64,000 nt of DNA. It comes from Uloborus plumipes. Its lineage: Eukaryota; Arthropoda; Arachnida; Araneae; Uloboridae. The notes under the pieces were generated by a model. It was not told the DNA's origin, did no database searches, and worked only from the letters and a program-made list of their open reading frames with translations. Shown one piece after another: positions 13,101-20,838 of this stretch (within the stretch, counting starts at the first letter, position 1; every line of letters starts with the position of its first letter). The stretch spans positions 62,001 to 126,000 of the forward strand of contig JAXGGA010002054.1 of assembly GCA_038373865.1 (NCBI GenBank), written 5' to 3'. Made by a program: the position numbers and the translations under genes.

Positions 13101-16100
13101 CTAATAAGGGGGAGATTGGGTGATTTTTTCGAAATTTGAGTCACCGAACTGCAGTTCTAGGCTTTATTTTATCCCTTTGGGGGGGGGGGGGGTGACCCCA
13201 CGACCCACCCACTGAATACCCATTTGTTTGTGCATAATTGTATAATTTTCAAACTTTGTCACCCCTATTTTTATAATAACACTTACCGTTTAAGAGATAT
13301 TAGGGAAAAATCGATTTTGACATTTGACCTTGAATAAAATTTTTAGCTCCACCAGGATCGGTGGGGACTTTTGACACTTCACTTATAATGATGTCTTTAG
13401 CAACACTTATGTTAATTGCATTGTCAAAGTACCAAATTCGAGTAAAAATAAGGGGTCTGAAGGGAATTTTTCGAAATTTATCTCCCCAAATGCCGTTTTT
13501 AGCTATTAGGGGGGATTTAAGGGGGAGGATATGACCCCCATGACCCATATTCGGAATCCCCACTTGTTCGTACACAATTGTATACTTTTCAAATCGCTTC
13601 CAATTACCGTTTAAGAGATACATATGAAAAATCGATTTTTTGACCTTTGACCTTGAATAAAATTTTTAGCTCCACCGGGATTCATCAGGACTTTTGAGAT
13701 ATCACTTATAATGATGTCCTTAAGGTCTGTACCAATTTTCAGCTCTATGCGAATTTTCCCGAACTTTCGCGTTTTTTTCGTCTATTTTGACCGGGCTATA
13801 ATAACAGTATAAGCTCATCCATTAGGAATCAAACCTTTTTAGCCTACTTTTCCGTAAAGCAAAGAAAAATAAAGAAGTATGAAAGAAGGTTTAATTCATC
13901 GTACAATATTGATACAAATAGAAAAAAAAAGATTTAAAAAATACATAAACAAGTAAAATGTTTAAATAAGTATTGAAAAGTAAAGCGTGTGTGTGAAGGT
14001 TGAGGTTTGATATGGGGAATTGTATGTTAGTCAATCAGTTTGGTTTGTCTCCCTTCTATTCTATTTAGTTTCTTACATATACTCGAGAGAGCTCGGGCAG
14101 AGACTCCAGAGACGCCTCATTCCCATACTCCAATTTTTCACTTGCACAATTTTTCGTTCAATTGTGAACTAACATGCTAACCCCGCTAACGCCTGCGCAG
14201 AAATTTAAAGTAAGCATGAATCCTGAAGTAGAAAACTTATTTGCTTAAAGTTGTGAAACAAAAAAAGAAAAGAACTTACCGACATTTTATCTCGGACGTT
14301 ATTCATTAGCAGAAGTTCATCATTATTTTCTAAAATACTTTTTTGCGATTTTCGTTTAAATCGCATGGGTGTCCCATTACCCCATACTAAAGGGTAAGTT
14401 AGGTGATCCACCTTTTACTTAAATTTAAACCAAGTTAATATTAAAAAAAGGAGTAAATGCGTCTTACTCGATAAAGTAGCAAAAATTTTTAATATGAAAT
14501 ATTTTTTGTAAATTGATTCATTTATGAGATACCTACTGACATTTAAATCTGGTAGATGCAAAATTATAAAATAAAACACGAAACAAGTAAATTTGTGAAA
14601 TGTATTGAAAGTCAAAATCTACGTATTGTACTGTTATACATAAACTAGTATTGAATGAACCTAACACACTTGATTAGGATCAATTTTGGTAACTTAGCAA
14701 ACATTTTAGGTTGAAAAAAAAAAAATGGGAGCTCTAAATGACCGCGTCTATTTGATGTTGTCTGAAGGAGAATTTTTATCACTTCATCCTCAATAATAAT
14801 TCCATCATATGTATCAAGTCAATAGAAAGTCGCTATTTCTATTGTTTCTTTCAATGTCAGCAGTTTTTTTTTTTTTTTTTTCTCATTTTCATCATCAACT
14901 TCTAAAATTAAAGTTACATTCTACTTTATGGTTTTCATCAATGCAAGTTTCACAAATACAAAGTTACCAGATTTGCAGTTTCTGTTTCTAAACTATCAAT
15001 TCATTCTAGTTCATCATAACTATCTTGTATTCCATCATAAAAATTTCTTCATCAGAGTATTTTTTTTTCTTTTTCAAATCATCATTACTAGAAGGGGACC
15101 CACTTACCCCTTATAGAGAAAAACTATGGGGTAAGTGGGACCCATCCCCTTGAACGCCTATTAATAATACTTTGTAAGAAATCCTACTGTTGTTAAACTA
15201 TATACAGGAAAGTTTATTAAACATAAAAAATAATAAAAACTAAACCTGATACATATCTTTGAAAAATTATTTAAATTTGACAAAAAATATTTTTCAGGAT
15301 TTTTATTCCACATAAGCTCGATGACCCAGAAAATATCCCCATGAAGCCCAAATATATGCAAAACCAATCACTGTGATGAAATGCGACGTAATAAGCATAA
15401 AAAGGTATAAAATCCATATGTATATTGCACTTTTTCGGAATTGACTCATTTACCCCAAACCCTAAGTTTAAAAAAAAAAGTTTTGATTATAAACCGCTGC
15501 TCTGGCCAAACACAAATGGAATTTAAATTTAATTATTCCACTCTTTTTGTCTCCATTCTGTCTAACTAGTTCTTTTGTCAAACAAAATTTATCAATTTTA
15601 TTCTTTTATTGTTGCCTTCGGAAATAAGATCTAATAAAAAACATTACATATTCCTCCATCCAAAACAGATGAAAAATGCGGAAAATTTTATGGAGATTCA
15701 CTTTATTAGTGGTTAAAACTCACTGTCTTGAAAGATAATTTCGCTGAAAAAAGCATATTACTTCGCTTCGACCAATTTTTCAGAAATTTTCTTGAAAAGA
15801 CACGATAGTGAGGCTAATGAAATAACTCAAATTGAATAATGGTTACCTGATGTGAGCGTAACTTATTTCTTATAAATTGCTAATTTAGTTATCTGAAAAT
15901 ATGTCAAAGCATTTTTTTTTAATTGAAACTTCAAACAAAAAATATTTCGATGCAAAAAAAATAGCAATAATTTAATTACTCAGTCAGTTCTTTTGAAGTG
16001 TCATCATTGTCATCTTTAATGAGATTGAACTCACAAACGGCTAAGTGTTAGAATTTCCTGTTTAAAAGTTAGAAAGAGTTTTAGTCAAAGCGTTAAATTT

Positions 16101-17138
16101 CTAAGCTCTTTTCAATTCGCTAGGAGTTAATTATATTAATTAAAGTGATGCGAAAAAAACTCGAAACATTTTATGATTAAATAAAGGGAAACTATTCAAA
16201 ATGTATGTATTATGCAGAAAGGTGCGAAAGATAATCAGTTGAAGCAACTCTTTTGTACTTCTCTTAATTAACTATCTTATAAATGACTTTTCAGGAGGAT
16301 TGAAATACACGATACGAATAAAATTCAATGTTTCTTAGCGTGATTTTATTTTCCGGGAGAGATTTTACTGGTTTTATTAAATTACAATGAATTTCAAACC
16401 AGAGAGGAAAATAAACCTTTGTCATTGAAAATAAAAGAAAAATTTTCGACTGCAAGAAAGTTTTCTTTTTCTTTCCAGTACTTTTGCAGATCTGATTACA
16501 GTAGGTATTACAGACAGTTTACGAAGTTTACAAATACCTTTGTGCAATTGATGTAGAGAAAACTACAACGTTAAGGAGGTACAAATAAGCAGGGATACTG
16601 CAGACACGTGTTTCGGCATTACAAGGAACTCCTTTATCAATGCAAAAAAAGAAAAAAAAAAAGAGCTTATGGATGCACAGACATACGACAAAAGCTTCTG
16701 TCAGATGTTTGAGCATCCATAAGCTCATTTTTTTTTTCTTTTTTTTTTTTGCATTGAAAAAGGCGTTTCTTGTAACGCCGAAACACGTGTCTGCAGTATC
16801 CCTGCTTATTTGTACCTCCTTAACGTTGTAGTTTTCTCTACATTACGAAAGAATCTTTCTGTATTACAGATCTCCCAATAATTGTCTTTCCTTCTTGAAT
16901 CATAATCACTCATATTTATTATTGTTAAAGTATAGTGTGCAGGAAAGTAATCATTTACACCCACACATACAAATATAAGGGGTGTGGCATTCGAGTTCCT
17001 GGTATATGGTTATAAATCGGGAACTGGTTGCACTACGTCGTTTGTAAACATGTCTCCAAATCGGAGATAATCTATTAGTGTTGTAGTCTCTCTCTTTCTC
17101 TGTCTCTCTCTCTCTCTGTGTCTCTGTCTCTCTCTCTC

Positions 17139-17177
<39 letters not shown>

Positions 17178-17228
17178 GTCTCTGTCTCTCTCTCTCCCTC
17201 TCTCTGTGTGTCTCTGTCTATCTCTCTG

Positions 17229-17277
<49 letters not shown>

Positions 17278-17668
17278 CTCTGTGTCTCTGTCTCTCCCTC
17301 TCTCTGTCTGTCTGTCTCTCTGTCTCTGTCTCTCTCTCTGTCTCTCCCTCTCTCTGTCTCTCTCTGTGTGTCTCCGTCTCTCTGTATCTCTCTCTCTCTC
17401 TCTGTCTCTGTCTCTCTCTCTCCCTCTCTCTGTGTGTCTCTGTCTATCTCTCTCTGTGTGTCTCTGTCTATCTCTCTGTGTGTGTCTCTGTCTGTCTCTC
17501 TCTCTGTGTGTCTCTGTGTCTCTGTGTCTCTGTCTCTCCCTCCCTCTGTCTGTCTGTCTCTGTCTCTGTCTCTCTCTCTGTCTCTGTCTCTCCCTCTCTC
17601 TGTCTGTCTCTCTGTCTCTCTCTGTGTGTCTCTCTCTCTCTCTGTGTGTCTCTGTCTATCTCTCTCTC

Positions 17669-17719
<51 letters not shown>

Positions 17720-19925
17720 TTCTGTCTCTCTCTCTCCACCTTCTGTTCTATTCTCCCCCTCCCGGCAAAAGGTCCTTCTACGAATTCAAAGCAAGAAATG
17801 ACTATAAAATTTTATGTTACAGTTTTTTACAATATAAAGAATCTCTTAAAATGATTCTGTACTCAAATGTTTATTTACTTTTATGACTACCCTATAACAT
17901 GTGATTTCTTAAACCAGTGATTCACTTCAATAAACTAAAAATTAGTAACTATCATCTTGAGTGAATTCTTCGTTAACAAACCTTTCATTGCTTTCTATTT
18001 ATCCAACAAACTTTGTCTTTTGAATAAATTTTGTGACTATTAAGAAAATGGTTATTGTTATTTCAGTTTATTCTAACACAACAACTATGACCTTGATTAT
18101 TTTTCAATATATTAATCAAGATTTAATAATACACTTTTAGTACAGCAACAATCTCAAAAAGTTTCTCTCCAAAGAACGTAAAATCGTATTCATAAATGAT
18201 AATAAAATCCCAACTTAACCAACAACTTGAAACAACTTTTTATATCCAAAAAATCTTTATATCCAAATAAAACATGACATTTACTGGAGTTTCTTTAACG
18301 ATTGCAACGTAAAATGCCCTTTTAGTCAAGAGACGGATAATTTATTATGTTGCATTACATTTCAGTTTTTCTTAAGTATAATTTTATACTTCCTTTCATA
18401 CGATAGAACATTGCTAAGACACATTGAAAGAAAAAATAAATATTATTATAACTACTGCTGTTAGGTTGTTGTTATTATTATTTTATTTTTATCATCATCA
18501 TCATTATTATTATTATTAAGGTAGAAATACTTAATCTGAGAATCGAGAAAAAAAAGTAAGCTGCCGCAAATTGCGCTGAAAAGCAGAAAAAAAAATTGTT
18601 CTCAAAAAAACTCCTTAACTACTTTTAAATATTCCATAAGGTACTTAAGGGCTACAGGACCACGTTTTACACATAGAAAATTTTTTGAGCTTCCGATGTC
18701 AACTTGCTGCAAAAGAACAAAAAGCCACAACTGCAAAAGCATTCCATTACGTACTTTAGAGTCACAGGTTACAGGAAACCCGTTTTGTAAGCAGAAAACG
18801 GATTGAGCTTCCGACGTCAAACGATATTAAAAAAATAAATAAATACTGCTGGACTTCGCGATATACACTTTTTCTTTCAAAATGTTTAGTCATTAAGGGA
18901 AAATAAAAACAAGTAGATACTTAAACATCAATTCCTTCCCCTCCTTTTGGATGAGTTGAAAAATACAAGTGGGCAATTACATTATAAAGAAAAGCAGCAA
19001 TTGCTGCACAAAACAGCTAGCAAAGACTCCAAGTATGCTAAAGCTTGACCACGGAGAGATGGCGCGTGACCTTGAGGTGTAAACTGGCCTCTACACTTTA
19101 AAATAGGTACGATCAGTTAGAAATTTTTTTACCAACTTGGTACATTAAAGTTTTTACTTCCTGAGCGTGATATCTTTGATGCTACCTAGCATAAAATGAA
19201 GCGGTCCGCTTCCGCTTAAGGGTCAGCCGCCATCTCTCCGTGGTTCAGCTTTACTCTTGATTCGTTGCACGAATTTTCTGAAGAACGTGGACGCTTCTTT
19301 TATAAAACACAGTTGAATTTTGAAGATTTCCAGAAACAGTATTTATGATTTTTTTCATAAAGTTCATGAAATAAATCATCTTCATCCATGTCAGACTCCT
19401 CTGACCACCAGACTAGATAAAGCATATTTTATTGCTCTCACATGCAACTATCTCTTCCAGGTGATCAGCTGCAACAAGAACATTTGCACGCTGCAGATCA
19501 CTGACACGACGGGCAGCCACCAGTTCCCGGCCATGCAGCGGCTCAACATCTCGAAGGGCCACGCCTTCATCCTGGTCTACGCCGTGACCTCCGCGCAGTC
19601 GCTGGAAGAGCTGCGCCCCATCTTCGAGGTCATCCGGGAGGTCAAGGGCGGCGACATGGAGGGCGTCCCCGTCATGCTGGTGGGCAACAAGTGCGACGAG
19701 ACCGACTGCAGGGAGGTTACGGCGGCCGCGGGCCAGGAGCAGGCCAAGACGTGGAGCTGCGGGTTCATGGAGACCTCCGCCAAGACCAACTGCAACGTCA
19801 AGGAGCTCTTCCAGGAACTGTTGAACATGGAGAAGAGGCGCAACGTCAGCCTCAACATGGACACGAGCAAGAAGCGCTCGCAACTCAGGAAGGAGAAGCT
19901 CAAGGGCAAGTGCTCCATCATGTGA
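969..19925 (+). CDS. DIRAS2: Di-Ras family small GTPase (spliced: 969-1106, 19461-19925)
   Basis: Joining 969-1106 to 19461-19925 gives a complete 200-residue Ras-family protein, close to the roughly 199 residues of animal DIRAS1/2. Visible motifs are the P-loop GAGGVGKS (14-21), the effector region around YIPTIEDTY (36-44), DTTG (61-64), NKCD (122-125), ETSAK (150-154) and a C-terminal CSIM CaaX box (197-200) preceded by a basic tail. The CaaX predicts prenylation and membrane attachment, and a terminal Met favours farnesyl. The residue matching catalytic Gln61 of Ras is Ser65 in DTTGSHQ, as in known Di-Ras proteins, which have low intrinsic GTPase activity and are mostly GTP-bound. The start at 969 is chosen because the protein begins [10 protein letters not shown], as in orthologues. 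DIRAS1 and DIRAS2 are not reliably separated outside vertebrates. Confidence 0.95.
1190..1648. mobile_element. MITE with about 45 bp inverted ends, inside the Di-Ras intron
   Basis: The ends are inverted repeats sharing CCTAAATACTAAATGCCT next to CCAACGC. The right end reads GTTGGTCAGA. No target duplication is certain, so the superfamily is unassigned. The interior is mostly the tandem duplication at 1250-1556. The element starts about 85 bp after the exon 1 donor. Confidence 0.6.
1250..1556. repeat. two tandem copies of a 154 bp unit
   Basis: The unit at 1250-1403 repeats at 1404-1556 with small differences, starting AAATTTCG and ending GCCAATAGCTGC. Each unit contains an inner inverted repeat, GATTGGTT paired with AACCAATC. 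Confidence 0.8.
1650..4028. other. AT-rich intron DNA, nothing recognised
   Basis: Open frames here are short and low-complexity, with no known domain. Homopolymer runs occur at about 1690, 2290 and 3259. I see no gene or element boundary. Confidence 0.5.
4061..5191. mobile_element. non-autonomous TA-flanked DNA transposon, 1131 bp
   Basis: The termini are inverted: TGGGTGATACTACAAA at the left and TTTGTAGAATCACCCA at the right. The flanks are TA at 4059-4060 and TA at 5192-5193, consistent with a Tc1/mariner-like TA target, although an AT-rich target leaves other duplications possible. It sits within the older repeat, and the intact copy at 5845 shows the empty site. There is no transposase; the interior carries the motif array at 4238-5015. 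Confidence 0.68.
4238..5015 (+). repeat. array of a short motif, consensus TGTCATYCACATGCCC
   Basis: Copies or near copies start near 4240, 4439, 4628, 4783, 4808, 4938, 4960, 4979 and 5000, with one inverted copy near 4831-4846. Spacing is irregular, denser towards the right end. The pattern resembles transposase-binding subterminal repeats of DNA transposons; that role is inferred. Confidence 0.65.
5845..6212. repeat. older dispersed repeat, copy 2, uninterrupted
   Basis: It aligns along its length with the split copy at 4029-4060 plus 5192-5540, including the shared words TTCGGATCTCGAAAACGGCT and TTACTGTTTCATAGCAA. It begins with TCTAATATCTTT after an A. The class is unassigned. Confidence 0.6.
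6250..6654 (+). mobile_element. tRNA-derived SINE, longer copy, 405 bp
   Basis: The body matches the SINE at 31464-31758, including CCTCCAAGTGAAACGATACC and the GATCAAAGATCCACCG block. The flanks AATTGGGTGTG at 6239-6249 and 6655-6665 are an 11 bp target duplication. The tRNA-like head is recognisable, but its B-box region is disrupted by an insertion, so this copy is probably transcriptionally dead. The tail is about 110 bp longer than in the other copy. Confidence 0.8.
7336..7432. mobile_element. small TA-flanked MITE, 97 bp
   Basis: CAGTC and GACTG termini are flanked by TA at 7334-7335 and 7433-7434. The two halves are weakly inverted copies of each other, both containing TTAGAATGA or TAAGAATGA. 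Similarity is modest, so this is tentative. Confidence 0.42.
7435..9495. other. intron DNA without a recognised gene
   Basis: The interval contains a 60-residue minus-strand frame at 8095-8277 that is not low-complexity and ends just before an A-run on that strand. A stretch near 8536-8700 recurs in diverged form at about 16000-16150. A GC-richer, CA-rich patch lies at about 8950-9130. None is assignable. Confidence 0.4.
9496..9646. mobile_element. short hAT-like MITE with G-rich and C-rich flanks, 151 bp
   Basis: The ends are inverted: CAGGGCCTTTATTT on the left and AAATGACGGGCCTG on the right. The element is the reverse complement of the one at 33558-35690, but lacks the 2 kb insertion found there, so it gives the empty site for that insertion. 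No convincing target duplication is visible here. Confidence 0.6.
10005..10470. repeat. left arm: three repeat blocks with AGGTCAAAGGTCA
   Basis: Three blocks share ATTGGTACAGA or similar, CATCATTATAA and a closing AGGTCAAAGGTCA (10141-10153, 10288-10300, 10446-10458). Spacing is about 147-158 bp. Similarity falls from the outer to the inner block. Confidence 0.75.
11152..12597 (-). pseudogene. decayed gene: PIN-like nuclease domain plus CXC cysteine cluster
   Basis: Reading leftwards and shifting frame several times recovers one protein. In order it shows an N-terminal segment with [12 protein letters not shown], then [16 protein letters not shown], then [11 protein letters not shown] and [14 protein letters not shown], then [19 protein letters not shown], and finally [13 protein letters not shown] leading to FCNCKKGC...CRRVGLFCS...C..C and an acidic tail. 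The spaced acidic residues (DGG, DAD, EDVD) are what PIN/FEN-type metal nucleases use. The cysteine cluster resembles tesmin/TSO1 CXC domains. In-frame stops occur near 12427 and 11564, frameshifts near 12510, 11965 and 11685, and the segment before DGYSD looks deleted. Similar proteins are, as I recall, common in spider and other invertebrate genomes. The copy is non-functional. Confidence 0.7.
12868..13798. repeat. right arm: three inverted-orientation repeat blocks
   Basis: Blocks beginning near 12868, 13200 and 13555 share CATAATTGTATA-like words, a TTTAAGAGATA-like word, CCTTGAATAAAA and a GGACTTTTGA-like word. Their period is about 330-360 bp. The outermost block pairs with the left end of the element. 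A perfect TGACCTTTGACCT is at 13641-13653. Long G and C runs sit between blocks. Confidence 0.72.
13801..16551. other. AT-rich intron DNA with one strong hairpin
   Basis: No gene is recognised. A GC-rich inverted repeat lies at 15094-15149, and a related but partial word near 14370-14405 also holds CCATTACCCCA and GGGTAAGTTAGG. The stretch near 16000-16150 is a diverged copy of 8536-8700. Confidence 0.45.
15094..15149. repeat. GC-rich hairpin
   Basis: GGGGACCCACTTACCCC pairs with GGGGTAAGTGGGACCC across a loop of about 16 bases, in otherwise AT-rich DNA. This may be the collapsed core of a MITE. Confidence 0.6.
16552..16842. mobile_element. foldback element, arms of about 105-120 bp
   Basis: The left arm starts TGTAGAGAAAACTACAACG and the right arm ends with its reverse complement. 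The arms stay similar through GCAGGGATACTGCAGACACG and a GCATCCATAAGCTC core, with A and T runs opposite each other. No target duplication is clear. The DNA could form a near-complete cruciform. Confidence 0.72.
17085..17736. repeat. CT-rich/TG microsatellite, about 650 bp
   Basis: An almost pure run of TCTC and TGTG units in irregular order. Three overlapping plus-strand frames of about 200 codons are artefacts of a repeat without stop codons. It lies about 1.7 kb upstream of the second Di-Ras exon. Confidence 0.95.
18602..18825. repeat. diverged tandem duplication of about 115 bp
   Basis: The words ATTCCAT..GGTACTT, CTACAGGA..CGTTTT and TTGAGCTTCCGATGTCAA recur in order about 115-120 bp later with changes. 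Function unknown. Confidence 0.5.
19030..19259. mobile_element. MITE with GC-rich inverted ends, about 230 bp
   Basis: GACCACGGAGAGATGGCG near the left end pairs with CGCCATCTCTCCGTGGTT near the right, extended by TAAAGC and GCTTTA. No target duplication is certain. It lies about 200 bp upstream of the Di-Ras exon 2 acceptor. Confidence 0.65.
19461..19925 (+). CDS. DIRAS2: Di-Ras coding exon 2 (residues 47-200)
   Basis: The acceptor is CTTCCAG at 19460 and the stop is TGA at 19923-19925. The exon encodes everything from beta-2 to the CaaX box CSIM. It is strikingly GC-rich, with G or C at most third codon positions, unlike the flanking DNA. That composition also creates long antisense frames (19413-20015 and 19577-20005), which are shadows. 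Confidence 0.95.
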   Translation: MISCNKNICTLQITDTTGSHQFPAMQRLNISKGHAFILVYAVTSAQSLEELRPIFEVIREVKGGDMEGVPVMLVGNKCDETDCREVTAAAGQEQAKTWSCGFMETSAKTNCNVKELFQELLNMEKRRNVSLNMDTSKKRSQLRKEKLKGKCSIM

Positions 19926-20830
19926 GAATCGGCTATGACCGCCTCTGTTGACGCTTTTACTCGCACAAACGACAGACCGAAGCTCCACTGATGCCCAAAA
20001 TTCATTATTTCTCAATTACGGAGGCCAATGTTCACACTCTTCCTTTATTGATATCTATCTATAGTGTAGCTCGAATTAGTTGAACTAGGATTCTTGACAA
20101 TGTTTGCCTGCTTTTAGCGAGGTCACTGAAAACAGGACGCAGATTTGAGTTGAATACTTTTATATAACTACTACGAAAGTGAACCAACTCGATTTAGCGT
20201 CACTGACCCTTCGCTATAATCCGAAAAAGAGGTAAAAATTGTCAGCGTGGCAGCTCAACTAACCAGAGTCACACCATACTCTTATTCCTGAATCTGCTCA
20301 AACTACATTGATTCTCTGTTTTACCTACATTGAATCTCACTTTGAGTCACACTCAAGCACTACTTGCTTAGATCAGATTTTAAGCAGTAGATTGAAATGT
20401 TTTTATCTCACTGGAATATATTCGGCATTTAATTGTAAATAAGTTCATGAAGTTGTTCACAACGTTCATAATATTAACTAGTTTATGAAGATGCAACTTA
20501 AGGCAACGAGTCTAAGCGATCTAAAACGAACTTCCTGTATAATTTTTTTGTTCGAACATAATGACTTATTACAAGTCAAAAATGTGTTGTAACTTTTGAA
20601 TAAGTTATCTTGATAAATTTGGTTTTAACATTTTATAAAAACTTAAGGAAAATTTCAAAAAAAGTAAACCCAATGACTGATACTGAAACTTTCGAGCAGA
20701 AACTTTGATTTCTATTATAATTTCGTAGAATACTGATTTTTATTTCTAAATTACAAAGCAAATGAAGTCCTCAATGCAACTTTCGCTTCCAGACGATAAA
20801 AAGGAAAAACCTGTACCAAAATTTCCACAT
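19926..20830 (+). other. probable Di-Ras 3' UTR and downstream DNA
   Basis: No further gene is seen. I did not find a convincing AATAAA signal close to the stop, so the 3' end of the transcript is undetermined. Confidence 0.4.
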
Positions 20831-20838
20831 GTAATCAG

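Larger units (their letters stand above)
10005..13798. mobile_element. 3.8 kb transposon-like element with long inverted ends and a decayed PIN-like/CXC gene
   Basis: The outer ends are near-identical inverted repeats of about 165 bp starting TAGCCCGGTCAAAATAGAC, flanked by TA at 10003-10004 and 13799-13800. Both ends go on inward as further diverged copies of the same block, giving subterminal tandem repeats. Between them, on the minus strand, is one broken gene (11152-12597) for a protein with a PIN/XPG-like nuclease region and a C-terminal cysteine cluster. The family is not certain. Academ elements are known to carry XPG-like nucleases, but their 3-4 bp target duplications are not evident here. 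Confidence 0.7.
1107..19460 (+). other. DIRAS2: Di-Ras intron, 18,354 bp, phase 0
   Basis: The intron begins GTAACT at 1107 and ends with a pyrimidine-rich CTTCCAG at 19460. It splits the GTPase between switch I and strand beta-2. It holds at least eight mobile elements and a large CT-rich microsatellite, listed separately. I found no other host exon inside it. Confidence 0.9.

Noticed and set aside
17118..17886. Three overlapping frames of about 200 codons rich in Ser, Leu, Cys and Val
   Set aside because: They are translations of the CT/TG microsatellite, which lacks stop codons.
19413..20015. Long antisense frames over Di-Ras exon 2
   Set aside because: They are shadows of a GC-rich coding exon; they cross the splice site and match no family.
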